64,000 nt of DNA from Acanthosepion pharaonis. Lineage: Eukaryota > Mollusca > Cephalopoda > Sepiida > Sepiidae. The notes beneath the pieces were generated by a model. The model was not told the DNA's origin. It ran no database searches and was given only the letters and a program-made list of their open reading frames with translations. Position numbers and translations under genes: made by a program. Numbering within the stretch: the stretch's first letter is position 1; each line of letters begins with the position of its first letter. Positions 40,919 to 52,184 of the stretch are shown here, piece by piece. The DNA lies in NCBI GenBank assembly GCA_903632075.3, contig CAHIKZ030005198.1, forward strand, positions 879,001 through 943,000. The letters run 5' to 3'.

Positions 40919-40980
<62 letters not shown>
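40918..40980. repeat. (CT)n(TA)n compound microsatellite
   Basis: About 12 CT units then about 20 TA units; a SINE starts where it ends. Confidence 0.95.
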
Positions 40981-40984
<4 letters not shown>

Positions 40985-41355
40985 CACGGTGGGGTAATGG
41001 ATATCAGCTCGGATTGTGGAATCGCAAAGCCCAGGTTGAATCCATTACATTCACTTACGTGCTAATACCCTTGGGAAAGGTGTGAATCCTCTTCTTAAAT
41101 AGCAGGACAGACTGGGTTCTATAGCCTTGGATGGCAACTGGTCTAGGAGAAGGACAACTCTGAATTCAAAACCTGAGGGGTCGTTTGGGAACCTTGTGGC
41201 ACTTAGTGAACCAGGTCTCTGTATTCGGCCCTTCAAAAAGTGTGGATGGTTCTGTATGAAGCCTTCACCACTATAATCGAATCTCATGTGCCGGTGTTGG
41301 GCTGTCAAACTGATCTGCCTGACCCTCATACGTCGAACCCGACGGGAGAATTGAT
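40981..41355 (+). mobile_element. tRNA-derived SINE, long octopus-type
   Basis: GAGACACGGTGGGGTAATGG (A box), a damaged B box (CCCAGGTTGAATCC), then the body shared with 6562-6972, including TACCCTTGGGAAAGGTGTGA and CTTCAAAAAGTGTGGATGGT. A short deletion removes the pyrimidine-rich segment before AAATAGCAGGACAGA. (TA)n bounds both ends. Confidence 0.9.

Positions 41356-41359
<4 letters not shown>

Positions 41360-41396
<37 letters not shown>
41360..41396. repeat. (TA)n microsatellite
   Basis: TA tract at the SINE 3' end. Confidence 0.95.
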
Positions 41397-41397
<1 letters not shown>

Positions 41398-43269
41398 ATC
41401 CAAACATTATTTTTTTTTATAAATGTCCATGTTTTTAAAACTGAATTACACCTACTGGCCTGCACATTTGAGACACTTATGAAAATGTGCATTTTGTGTG
41501 TATGTGTGCGTATAAAAGTTTTATAAGTCACCAGAAGAGTCCACTACACAGAGAATAGTCTTAATGGATTGGTTACTTTTGATAATGCAGTAAAATTTTC
41601 TGCTACTTTATTTTATCATAATGAATTCAAAAACTGAAAACAGTAGATGCCAATGTCAAGTTTATATGAGAATTTTATTCAGGAAGCATTGAACATAAAC
41701 TAAAAAATGCAGAAGAACAAAATTTTTGATATGTTATGAGTAAAATTCTGTTGCAAAATTATTTAAATATTGCCATCATTTTTTGACAGCACAATTGAGT
41801 TACTATTATTATTACTATTCCTTGTGGATGAGATTTTACTTTTCATGAAGTCAATTTTTGCCACATGAATCAATTGCTAACTACATAAGGAAAAAAAGAA
41901 ATAATACACCTAACTTAGAGTAATTCAAAAATTAAATTTAAATAAAGATTATGTGTGAGAAAAGAAAAACAAAATAAGTAAAGAATTTAAATATGGATAA
42001 TTAAATACAATGCTTATATCCCGAAAAGCAAGTTTCTTCAGTGTAATGAAAACTGCCTAGAAACATAAAAAACTTAAACTAGTAAAATATTGAGGAAATG
42101 CATGCCAAAAAGATTTTCAAGAAATAAATATTTTGCTAAAATATTGCTATCTTCCCTAAAACAATTTTAAGTACAAAATTGAGAAGTTTAGCAAAAATCA
42201 CAAAATGAATGAATCTGCTTGAAAAAAACTAAAAAAAAAAAGAAATAATAAACATTTACTTTAATATAATTCTCACATTAAACTAATATGATAATCTAGA
42301 GACAATTTTAAAAAATTCAACTGGCAATATTCTGTATAAAAAAGGAACTAATGTCGATAGGTACAGATTAAAGTTCTATCAGTGCAACTGTTAGTTGCCT
42401 GAGAAGAAAGAAAAAAAAAAACAGAAATATATATAAAAAAAGAAACAGAAAAAAAAAAAAAGTATCTGCCAAAATACTAATGTCAGTTGAAAAACCAGTT
42501 TTCTGACTCTTCACATAAATTGATGACCCTGGGACGTGGATCACTTCATAAAAGTAGATAGAAAAGCCTAGAGAAACATCAAGTGCACTCCAATCGCAGA
42601 AGTTTTCCGATTACCTGAAAGGTCTAATCCACAAATATCAACACCAACCAAGAAAAATATAATCAAGATTGGGTCCATGTTCACCTGCCACTAACTATGA
42701 TGGATAGTTAAATTGTCCACATGCCAGACTCACATACTGCAAAGAATTCTACTTTCTGGGGAATGAAGTGGGGGGAGATTTGGAGAAACAAAGAGCTTGA
42801 AGGTGAAGTAAACATGGAGAAATGTGATATTCACTTAAGTCCAGCAAAATCGTTTTTTTAAAGAAGCCTATAACAGGGAGAGTGGCAGTAGGTAAGTGAG
42901 AAAGAGAGACAAATGCAATGTCATTTAGTGCACAATGAAATATAGGATTTCTTCTATAATGTCTTTTAAGAGATCAAACAAAGGAAAGATTTCTTTTTCA
43001 GTAAGGAAGAGATAAAGTCTTTTATTTCCTCTCAAACTAAATTTATCTCTTAACTCTACTCAATTGTTTTAATTTACACTGCTTTAAATAACAAATGCAT
43101 TTTTGAGCCTAATGTAATTTTTCTAAATGTATCCTGTTAACATATGACTGTTCTTACATTATAAAATTAATTTTTAATAATTGATTTTAATGGAATTGAT
43201 AAATGATTAAAACAGATCAATAGAAAAAAAAGTATGTTTAAATTTCAGGGATGAGGAGTTAATATTATT
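41397..43269. other. Longest quiet stretch, no recognised feature
   Basis: About 1.9 kb without an identified repeat, RNA or protein domain. Poly-A-rich near 42230 and 42410-42460. The part 42500-42850 has a more even base composition and could be unique, but I cannot assign it. Confidence 0.45.
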
Positions 43270-43395
43270 TACACTCACCATTTTACTGTTGAACTAGCAA
43301 GATGCAACTGCCACTTCTACTCTAACAGTTTACTTTCTTGCAACTTCTCACCTGTGGAACTCCCTTCTGATTTCTTGGTTCTCTGATAACTACAA
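43270..43395 (+). pseudogene. LINE family C fragment
   Basis: CTCACCATTTTACTGTTGAA (SHHFTVE), CTAGCAAGATGCAACTGCCA (LARCNCH) and CACCTGTGGAACTCCCTTC (HLWNSLP). About 120 bp. Confidence 0.75.
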
Positions 43396-43440
43396 TTTAG
43401 AGTCTGTCTATATTTCTGAGATGAGATATTATGTACAGTA

Positions 43441-43690
43441 TTTACATTAGTCGGGACTATTGTCCTCATCTTTGTCGCCATATTTGTCCTAGCGTTTTGG
43501 CCGTTATGCGCTCCGGTCTTCTTCAGGTGGTTGGAATTTGAACTGAACTGAACAGTCTACCCCAGTGATCGAAATAAAGGATTCAGTTCAAAATTCCAAC
43601 CACCTGAAGAAGGCCGGAGCGCATAAACGCCAAAACAGTGTGACAAATATGGCGACAAAAATGAGGACAATAGTCCGACTAATGTAAATA
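43441..43690. mobile_element. Family F foldback element, copy 3
   Basis: Arms from TTTACATTAG at 43441 inward and from TAATGTAAAT at 43690 inward are reverse complements; part of the inner segment is lost from the left arm. The right arm has CTGAAGA (43603) and a GGCCG-type stem but AAAAC in place of GAAAC. Flanks GTACAGTA and ACTGAAC are the same as in copy 2. Confidence 0.85.
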
Positions 43691-43954
43691 CTGAACTACA
43701 ATTTAATTTGCAAAAATTTCAATTGCCATCCGTTTTCTTGAAACCTGTTCCTTTATTGTCCTTTCCTCAATTCTCCTGACTATTCCTCCCATTCTCTTTC
43801 ACTCACTATAATCTCCTTTGTCCTTGTGGTATTGTCAACATGGATGGGTTGAAAGAATAAAGATTGTAAATAGTGGAATGGGGTTGTTGACTCTTATCAT
43901 GAATGCAGGTTGAAAGATGATGATAAAGATGATCTCAGTTTATGAACTTGGTTA

Positions 43955-44440
43955 CATTATTGATCCTAACCAGGCATCTCAACTTTCTCACTTTCTCACC
44001 AATATGACTGGCCTGTCTTTTCTACAAATATTTTCATGGCAACTGCTCTGATGAGCTTTTTTCTCTTTTTTTTTTACAGGTGCCCTATCTACATGAATTT
44101 AAGCGTGCTACAAAATTAGCAACTAGGTCTCACCATTTTACTGTTGAACTAGCTAGATGCAACCACCTATTTTACTCTAGTCTTTTTTTCTCACACTTCC
44201 CACCTGTGGAACTCCCTTCAGATTTCTTGCTTTTCAACAGAAGATGCCAATTGGTTCAACATAATGGTCATCTTCTGTCTTTGTGAACCCTATTCTTTTT
44301 TGTCTGTTCCTCAAATCCTCCCCATTTTCTATCTACTCATTCTCTTTTACATTCACTCTCTGTCACCCCCCCCCCTACATTCCAGTGACATTATTGCCTT
44401 GCTTGGAGCAGGGGTGAAACGATAATAATAAAAAAAAAAT
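43955..44440 (+). pseudogene. LINE family C, C-terminal region and 3' tail
   Basis: Frame-broken FLQIFSWQLL (original YKYFHGNC), then VPYLHEFKRATKLATRSHHF, TVELARCNHLFYSSLFFSHF, and PPVELPSDFLLFNRR (one frameshift from HLWNSLPSD). The tail has GACATTATTGCCTTGCTTGG..GTGAAACGAT and a poly-A end. Confidence 0.85.
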
Positions 44441-44699
44441 AAAAAAATGCTGTTATCACAATGTTTCAGCCATATATCATCTGGGTAACCTACAAGGAAT
44501 TCTAAAATGTACCCTTTATTTAATCTAGACTGTTCTTGTTCCACTGCCTATATCTAGATTTCATCTAGTTCTTATTTTTAGTACTGTACTTTTATTGCTC
44601 ACCTATTTCAACTAAGTCCAAGTATACACCTCCTGGCTCAGGGATTGAACTCACAATCACTATGTTACCAAAAGCACAAACTAATGCTTTAATCCAGTA

Positions 44700-44776
44700 G
44701 GCTATTTAATATATATATATATATGTGTGTATAGGTACAAATAAGTTTATTTAAATAAGACAGTATATATATATAT
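44700..44776. repeat. (TA)n tracts
   Basis: Two short TA tracts (44709-44725, 44764-44776) to the left of the next element. Confidence 0.8.
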
Positions 44777-45213
44777 GGAGGGAAATATACGCACGATATA
44801 TACACGCATGGTGACAGAAACGCACCAAAATGGAAACAGATCCAAGAGCACATAAGTAAAACATTAAAAGATAAAATATAACTAATATCATCTCGCTGGA
44901 CCAACCTTAATTGTTTTATGGGCAGAAACTTCATTGCAAATTCAAGAAAGAAATTCAGATTACCAACACACAAACAGAAAATGTCTCATATCGAGAATAT
45001 TTAACATTGAACATGAGGAAAAATTAATTATTTTTAATAATATGGAAATCTCCACTTTTACCTGAAGATGAGACCAGAAACGCGTGTAGTACAATTATGT
45101 AAAACAAAGCATAATATTTTTTCTAAATAAATCCACATTACAACCAAAAATGTTCGTTGCACCTCTCTTCTCTTCTTTTTAATATAACTCGTTGGAACCA
45201 CTACATTATATTT

Positions 45214-45215
<2 letters not shown>
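44777..45215 (+). mobile_element. TA-flanked element with hammerhead-like core (family H)
   Basis: About 440 bp between TA tracts. At 45062-45081 CTGAAGATGAGACCAGAAAC has the right order but only a 2-bp stem II. It ends in AAATAAATCCACATTACA, a terminus like those of family F (AATAAAG). A 94-codon minus-strand frame has no domain. Penelope-type identity is inference. Confidence 0.4.

Positions 45216-45256
<41 letters not shown>
45216..45256. repeat. (TA)n microsatellite
   Basis: About 20 TA units. Confidence 0.95.
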
Positions 45257-45260
<4 letters not shown>

Positions 45261-45424
45261 CCTTCCTTTATATATCCTTTTCAGTTTTTATGAAACTTTT
45301 ACAATCAAAACATACGGTAGACTAAAAGGGACACTAACTTACATTGCTTGATCTCGTTTTCTGCTAGTCTTGGAGTTGTTTTTATATTTTTAGCATTTTA
45401 ATATGGTGTAGATTACTGTAGAAA

Positions 45425-45586
45425 TTCCACTTCTCAGTTGTAACAACCGTTCCTAAGGGAAATTACTCTGTGGACCACTAAAATATTATCATGGACTCCC
45501 ACCCAATTTGCTATTTGTTTATGTGGACCCTCAGTAATGGCAGACAAACCCCCAGGGTGTATACGAACCCTGGTTGAGAACCACTG
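45425..45586 (-). mobile_element. hAT-like MITE end
   Basis: Minus strand starts CAGTGGTTCTCAACCAGGGT, the classic hAT/Charlie-type terminus, followed by the GGTTTGTCTGCC and GGGTCCACAT blocks common in such MITEs. The other terminus is not evident (boundary near 45425 is approximate). Confidence 0.7.
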
Positions 45587-45714
45587 TGGTAGACAATTTT
45601 TCTCTCTATATATTTATTAGTTTGCTATTTGTCCATACTTTGAATACTTCTATCACATATAGTTTGGTGATTCTGCTATATATTTAAAGATTCTTGATAC
45701 CCCCCCCCAAAAAA

Positions 45715-46170
45715 AATAGCAACATTATTGAGCTTGATCTGGTATCTCTGCTTCAGTCACTTTCCCACCACACCAATGTAGCTTCACTCTGCTTTTTCTA
45801 TAAATACTTTCATGGTAATTGTTTGAGTGGACTATTTGCTATGGTACCGAGACATTATGAATTTAAGCATAATACTAGATTGGTAACAAGGTCTCATCAA
45901 TTCTCAAATGAATTGGCTAGATGTAACTGTCAAGTTTCTTTTCTTACACTACTCACTTGTGGAACTCTCTTCCAGCTCCATGCTTTCCAGCCAACTTTGA
46001 TCATCAAAAATTAAAGGCATTGTCAATCGTTATCTACTGTCCTTTTGATTACTCTTCTCCTTCTGTTTTCATGCCTGAATAATGTTTCTCTTTTTTTTTT
46101 ATTCTTTCACACTCAGTAACCCCTTGTATATTAGTGGCTTAACTGCCTTGCATTGGGTGAAATGATTTAA
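45715..46170 (+). pseudogene. LINE family C, C-terminal region and 3' tail (best copy)
   Basis: Open for about 100 codons: NIIELDLVSLLQSLSHHTNV, ASLCFFYKYFHGNCLSGLF, HYEFKHNTRLVTRSHQFSNE, LARCNCQVSFLTLL, with the frame lost at the HLWNSLP region. The tail has CACTCAGTAACCCC, TTAGTGGC and CCTTGCATTGGGTGAAATGA followed by poly-A. The region downstream of the RT palm in jockey/CR1-like LINEs has this form. Confidence 0.88.
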
Positions 46171-46312
46171 AAAAAAAAAGAAAAGAAAAAGCTCTCATGT
46201 TGTTAATGTCTGCTTCAGTAAAATGATAAACCTTGTCAATTTTGAATTTTATCATTTGTACCCTCTTACTTCTTTAAATAATGACCTACATTCATATTTA
46301 TGATTGTTGCTG

Positions 46313-46665
46313 TAATCATACTTATTATAAAACCCAGGTTGTGTGTGTGTGTGTCTGTTCGTTTATATATTGGATCGAATTTCCTACATTTTTCAACCGA
46401 TTTCAACAAAACTTCACAGGACTACGTAAAATTACCTTGTGGTGGTTCTGACAGTTCCAAAAATTGGAAAAACACAATTGTTTTTGCACAAAATCAATTT
46501 GAAAACATGATTAAGAGGCATCACTGTCGCGAGAATGAAAGGGGGACAACTCATATTGAGTTATACTTATTATAAAACCCAGGTTGTTTGTGTGTGTGTA
46601 TGTTCATTTATATATGGGATCGGATTTCCTACATTTTTCAACCGATTTCAACAAAACTTCACTTT
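46313..46665 (+). repeat. Direct repeat pair, possibly Helitron-related
   Basis: ACTTATTATAAAACCCAGGT, a (TG)n run and TTCCTACATTTTTCAACCGA occur twice with a period of about 243 bp (46318-46420 and 46562-46662). The layout (TG-run then CCGATTTCAACAAAA) resembles the Helitron 5' region at 50.3 kb, but no TC start or CTAG end was found. Confidence 0.5.
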
Positions 46666-47390
46666 TTTTTGGCAGGTAGTGTTTCTTATTGTCTTGCACA
46701 CTTTTTTCTTTATTTTTACATTCAGAATGCTTTAAAAATTACATTTACAAGACAATTGTTTATAATAAAATTCTATTCAATCGGTGGACTCATAACGATT
46801 GAAAACAATGTTTTTGTTTGAGTTTGGGTTTGACCAATTCGTAAAAAAAAAAAAAAAAAAAAAAAAAACACTAATTAAGACATGTGTGTCCGTCAACCTT
46901 AAACAATAATCTTTGTCAATTTTATTTTTCAGTTTTTATGATAGTCGATACTTGATCTATCTCTTACTGTTACATCCCCGGAAGCTCAAATATTTTAAAA
47001 TATTTAACGAGGCAATAGAAGAAAATTCATTGGGTACTTTATACATGTGAAACTCACAAGGAGCTTATTCAATCATTCACTTAAGAATTAAGAGTCATCA
47101 GAAAATTCAAATAATAAAACCATGAAATTTTCATGGTTATTTCTTGTTTATAATAATGCTTCAAATGGTAAATAATTTTTTTTTATAATAATGTCCAGTG
47201 ATTCTTTCTTTTAGAAACCCAAGTTAAATGTAAATTTAAGGACAGTTTCAAATGATCTTTTTGTCATAACCATTCTAAAATGCCTATATTGGGTATGTAA
47301 AACAATATTAAAATACATGAGAGAAAACAAAGAGAACTGAACACAGTGCCTATAAGAGTCATAAGTAGATATTATTCTGAGCTAGGATAT
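46666..47390. other. No recognised gene
   Basis: AT-rich, with a 27-nt A-run near 46842-46869. Confidence 0.45.
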
Positions 47391-47392
47391 GC

Positions 47393-47705
47393 TACTGGTA
47401 TAATGTATAGTAACTCAGAATGTGAAATCAGAAAGCCAAGTTCAAATTCCAGCTGTGTTCGTTACATTCACATGTGAAAGAATGCTTGGGAAAGCTATGA
47501 ATCCATCACCTCCTCTATCTATGGATTAAATAGTAGGAATTGTATAAGGAAAAATCATTATCTCCCCCCAAAATTTGTTAATATTTACATGCAACACAAT
47601 GCAAAAAAAATAAATAAAATAAATAAATAAATAATTATTCATAATGATCCAAAATAAGTTTTGGCTTTAAATAACCCACAAAGGGTTGATAAACCATAAA
47701 AACAA
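47393..47705 (+). mobile_element. tRNA-SINE with shared 3' tail, near full length
   Basis: Head with ACTGGTATAATGTATAGTAA (A box) and AGCCAAGTTCAAATTCCAGC (B box), body CTTGGGAAAGCTATGAATCC and CTATGGATTAAATAGTAG, a C/A-run, an (AAAT)n-like expansion (47608-47632), then GGCTTTAAATAACCCACAAA..GGGTTGATAAACC and AATCAATCA. Confidence 0.85.
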
Positions 47706-47820
47706 ATCAATCATATTCTGAGCAAGTCTGTCATATAGTGTAGTTCTATCTATACTGTGTGATTCGTTTCCTATTAGCCTCTTTTTTCCTGTGTTTGCAA
47801 GCAGATTTTGCAAATTCATC

Positions 47821-48315
47821 ATGGCTGATAAAAAAAAGAACAGAGTGTATTTGAAGTTTTGTTTCTTTTGGAGAAAACTGCTGCTGAAATAACTGTAATA
47901 TTTCAAAGAGCTTTAGATAAAATACAAGTGATTATTCACACCTCAGACATCGCGAAATGTCAACTGAAGACCAAGCATAATATGGCTGACCTTCAAGAAG
48001 TCAAAATGAAGAAAATCTTTAAAGTTGCCTATATAATCAATTAAAGTTGTCATCAGATGATATGCCTAAGGTGATTGGTTTGACTTGGAGATTATACCAG
48101 TGAATATTGAGAAAAATTTGAAAAGGAGACATTCCCATAAAATCCATGCCTTGTTTATTCACCAAGGATCCAAAAAAGAAATTATTTGAATGTGTCATTA
48201 TTTGATGGAACAAGTTCAAAATGACCCAGAGTTTCATTTTAAAATTGTTATTACAGATGAGTCACATAGTTCAGGTTATTTTGGGTGAAAATCTTGTCTA
48301 AAACTAGGATATGAA
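47821..48315 (+). pseudogene. Mariner-type transposase relic
   Basis: ATG at 47821 gives MADKKKNRVYLKFCF. After a +1 shift comes LLEKTAAEITVIFQRALDK (first helix-turn-helix region), then in other frames DMPKVIGLTWRLYQ (second HTH), LFIHQGSKKEI and QVQNDPEFHFKIVITDES, where the Asp is the first residue of the catalytic triad. The sequence ends about 165 codons in, of ~345 usual, at a poly-A/TA tract. At least four frame changes and several stops; the second half with the remaining catalytic residues is absent. Confidence 0.82.
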
Positions 48316-48339
48316 AAAAAAAAAAAAAAAAATATATAT

Positions 48340-48340
48340 A

Positions 48341-48382
<42 letters not shown>

Positions 48383-48554
48383 GGAATTCAAAATTACCTC
48401 ATTTGAATGGCCATTTCACACCACAAAAAGAAATCTAACTTGCAGAGATTTTCAACATCGATAAATAAAAAATAACAGATTGGAAGATTAAGAATTTTTA
48501 AAGCAAAGGGAAAGTAGAAAAGAGGAAGAAAAAAAATTTTTTTTTGTTTGTGCC

Positions 48555-48590
<36 letters not shown>
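48340..48590. repeat. (TA)n tracts around an unassigned segment
   Basis: TA tracts at 48343-48378 and 48560-48587. The segment between them starts with a sequence like one arm of the hairpin at 1691-1795. Confidence 0.7.
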
Positions 48591-48591
<1 letters not shown>

Positions 48592-48599
48592 CTACCCAG

Positions 48600-49030
48600 T
48601 AATCTTAAAAATTAGGAAAATATAGTGTCCATAATATATCTTATTCATAAAAGTAATTAAAAGCTTTTCTAATTAAATAATGTCTTAGTTTTATTACATT
48701 TTTTATTTTATTATTCAGAGCAGATTTTCGGTAACTGGAGTTCCGTTTTACAAAGAAATTGATGATTTAAATTATCCAAGGACTTCTGGTTAAAACTAAT
48801 ATAAATGTTAAATGGTACAAAAAAGAATTTCATAAAATTAAATAAGTGTGTGTATGTGTGGGGGGTAACAGCCATAAACATTTTTTTACCATGATTTTCT
48901 AAAACAGAAATATTATTTCATTCATTTGTGAATAAGTCCTTAAAGTTTCATGAAAATCTGACAATTACTTGATTTTTCCAAGAATTTCCAAATTATTGTA
49001 TTTTTCACCACAAAAAGATGCTAAAATAAC
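48600..49030 (-). repeat. Repeat L, older inverted copy
   Basis: Reverse complement of the 37.1/38.5-kb repeat (TAATTAAAAGCTTTTCTAAT, AATGTCTTAGTTTTATTAC, ATTCATTTGTGAATAAGTCC), with many more differences and a divergent centre (48720-48890). Confidence 0.75.
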
Positions 49031-49315
49031 CTATACTAATTTATAGTCATCCACTGACATAAAAAAAAAGAAAAAAATTTAACCAAAATTTTGAAGGTTC
49101 TACAAAGGATGAAAAAAATGTAATTTAATAATTAAAAAAATTCTTTGGTCTTTTCTCTTAATAATAACAAAGATTTTAACAAAAAAGTTTGTTTTTATTA
49201 AGTTTAAGGCCTTTTATCATTATGTACGCTCATTTTAATGAAACATGTATTGCTATCCAAGTACTACTTAATTACATGACTCGGTAGTCAAGAAACACCA
49301 AAATATATATAGAAT
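49031..49315. other. No recognised gene
   Basis: AT-rich; nothing identified. Confidence 0.4.
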
Positions 49316-49317
49316 CT

Positions 49318-49462
49318 ACAGGTGGTCTAATGGTTAGTGGCTCAACAAGAAATTAGTATCCAGGGTTTGAACTCCAGTTTGTTACATTCATTTTAAGCAA
49401 ATATTCTTGGAATAATCCAGCTTTTCTCTTCCCAGCTATGGGTTAAATAGCATAGAAGACAT
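49318..49462 (+). mobile_element. tRNA-SINE, 5' half
   Basis: ACAGGTGGTCTAATGGTTAG (A box), CAGGGTTTGAACTCCAG (B box), then TTACATTCAT..TATTCTTGGAATAA and CAGCTATGGGTTAAATAGCA. The 3' half is missing. Confidence 0.8.
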
Positions 49463-49769
49463 GCAGGCACACAGACAGACATAATTTGCAATTTATTTAT
49501 TTAGAAGAAGATTATATATATCATTTCCATCAAATCAAGGAACCAAAGCCACTAAAACGGAAGTGGGGTGGGGACTGAGTGTATGGGTCCCAGTTGCAGA
49601 GGTCAGGGCTGGTGGTACTAAATTAAACAAATGATATAGAAATAGCTATAGAACAGCAAGCGACTTGCAATATTTTTTTGTGGGAAATGAGGTTATAGAG
49701 TGGAAAGTAATTCATCACCCACAAATTCATGTAGACACTTGTTATTTTATTACAATGTTATTTTTTAAT

Positions 49770-50100
49770 GCAATGTCTCTTCAAATTGTAGACGATCATA
49801 ACTCTCCACAGATTCCTTTTTCTTTATTATATTTGAATTGCCATGTATACTTGGGAAAGGTAGGTGGTTTCCTGCTTCTTTCTCTATGGTTCAAAGTTTT
49901 TTTCCCCCATAGACGGGTTTCCCCCTTGAGGCAAGAGAGTCCAATCTACTCTGCTATTTAACCCATAACTGAGAGGAGAAAAAATGGATTCATGTCTTTC
50001 TCAAGGGTATTTATGTAAAATTTAACACAACAGAATAACCCTGAGTTTTTGAATTCAGCTCACTGATACCACTTTCAGTACTGATATCCATGATATCATC
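49770..50100 (-). mobile_element. tRNA-SINE with LINE B-like 3' tail
   Basis: Same arrangement as 34103-34412: a tail of reversed CAATGTCTCTTCAAATTGTA and GATCATAACTCTCCACAG (LINE B 3' end-like), then CTTTATTATATTTGAATTGC, body (ATTTAACCCATAACTGAGAG; TTTCTCAAGGGTATTT) and a degraded tRNA head near 50020-50100. Confidence 0.75.
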
Positions 50101-50343
50101 CATATACACATACAAATTGAAAGGGAAAAAAAATCAGGATATCATGGGTAGGATTTATTAAACATGATCATCAAAACTTTAATTTATTTTAATGATAGCA
50201 TATACAGTGAACAGCAAATAATAAAAACAGAGAAAGAAAGGAAGCAGATTCTAAAATTTCCATATGAATAGATACAGTATAGAATCAAATGGATAAATAT
50301 AGGTAGATATACAAGTGAACAATTGTATACAAATACATATAAA

Positions 50344-50990
50344 TCTATATATAATTCTCAAAATGTGTGTGTGATTGGATGTTGTTTATGCGTTAACAGA
50401 GTTTTCATCCGATTTCAATGAAATTTTTTTTGTTTAATAGATAGTTCTTCAGTGCTGGTTTTGAGTTCAAATTGCTGGTGACAATGGCTCTCCACTACTT
50501 CCGTTCCATTATAACTCTCAGCAACGTTTTACTATTTACTATCTGTTTTTGGATATATATCTTTCATAAAAAGTTTAATAAAAATAGCTTAAATTATTAC
50601 AATAATATTATCTATGTCTATAATTCTCAAAATGTGTGCGTGAATTTGTGTGTGTGATCGGATGTTGTCTATGTATTTCAACAGTTTTCATCTGAACGCT
50701 TCTGCATGCGAGGCTGAAAATGATGATCAAAGGACTCAACGGCTGAGGAGAAATGCCTCTTCATCTGCTGCTGTGTCTGAGGCTGAAACAAGATTGATCA
50801 CGCAAAAACAGCCCTTTTCATCCCCCCCTTCAAATTGTTAACACCCCATTTGTGGATGTACCTCAATAGCACCCAATTGTTGTTACTAATATTGATTTTC
50901 AGGTGGGTTGACTAAACTTAAACTGCTCCAATTGAACAGCAAAAATTCCCAGTAATGAAAGACCCGGTCAATGTCGGGTTATACTGCTAG
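50344..50990 (+). mobile_element. Helitron with a second, internal 5' end and a LINE scrap
   Basis: 3' end: GACCCGGTCAATGTCGGGTT hairpin, ATACTG, CTAG at 50987-50990, then T. Two 5' ends fit A|TC: 50344 (TCTATATATAATTCTCAAAA) and 50611 (TCTATGTCTATAATTCTCAA). Between them the first ~135 bp of a Helitron are followed by a minus-strand LINE B scrap (50482-50560). After the inner 5' end, codons for ASACEAENDDQRTQRLRRN and SSSAAVSEAETRL resemble the Arg/Ala-rich repeats upstream of Helitron Rep domains. The unit is non-autonomous. Confidence 0.85.
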
Positions 50991-51630
50991 TACTATTTAG
51001 TGTAAGAAAAAACAGTGCTCAATTTTAAGTAACAGAGCTATTTAATGTATATATTAAGAAATATACATAATATCTTACAATAATTGAACAAAATAAAAAT
51101 AAATATATTTCCAGCATTTTAAAATTGCTTTGGCATGAAACTTGCAATTAATGTAATATATATATATATATATATATATATTACTGTAATTCAAAAAGTG
51201 AGTAATTTAATACTTATCTATGTTCTGCAAGAAAGCTTATACAAAATATTAATTTCAGAGGCATGCTTTGAGAGTTGAATAGGTACATCTTGACCTGACC
51301 ATTTACCTTACAGAAGAATTTGTAATTGCTCAGTCGCAGGTTGATTTGACTAGATAACATATGATCCAATCAAATCAATCTCAAAAGTTTGTTCACACAA
51401 CTATGGTTGAATGAAAAATCACCATAGTAACAGAGCTTAAAAGTGAAATTTGATGATTTCAACATTGAGTTTTGCAATGTTTAAGACTTGTTTTACCATT
51501 TTCTGATATCCAATCTGAATACCATACATTGAAAAATAAAAACAGTCTTTAGAAATTAAGAACAAGTATTACAGAGAGAAAAAAAATTCTTCATATAATA
51601 ATTATATATACTTAAAATAAGTAATGGATG
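50991..51630. other. No recognised gene; (TA)n at 51157-51181
   Basis: AT-rich with one TA tract. Confidence 0.5.
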
Positions 51631-51631
51631 T

Positions 51632-51950
51632 GGGCATAGATTAGTGGGCATTTGCATAGACAATTGAACTGGTATGCCAAGCTGAAGCTGTTGTGTTCAT
51701 TTTTGCACAAATACCCTTGGAATAGTATAAGCCATCTCTACCCTCTTCTCGGCTAGTGGTTAATAGCAGGGTAGACTAGGTTCTCTAGCTTTGGTTAGCT
51801 AGGATGAGAACAATTCTGAATTCATACTCTGTTGGTTGTGGAGTTAGTAACTCCGGCCTGTAGAAACCTACATGCCATGGACACCATAGCAGCAACACCT
51901 GGAGTAGTGAAGCTGTGGTTTAAACACCACAGTATAGACATACATACATG
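51632..51950 (+). mobile_element. tRNA-derived SINE, long type, diverged
   Basis: Head degraded; body AATACCCTTGGAATAGTATA, GGTTAATAGCAGGGTAGACT and GGATGAGAACAATTCTGAAT; then a tail that differs from the 6.6-kb copy (GTAACTCCGGCCTGTAGAAA). Confidence 0.75.
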
Positions 51951-52184
51951 TACAAATTAATCAATATCTTATGCAAGGCTATGGTTCACAATAATTTTAT
52001 TTTGCAGATCAACCATCTTGTGATATTTTTCTGTTTAGATGTGAGCAGCAGACATATTTGGCAAACATCACTATCTTGCAACACTAACTGATTTATTGCA
52101 AAATAATTTTTAAATCGCTGAACAACACGTTAACAGAGTTCTTTGCTACTTAAAACAGTTAGTAAATCTCAAGGTAGACTACGT

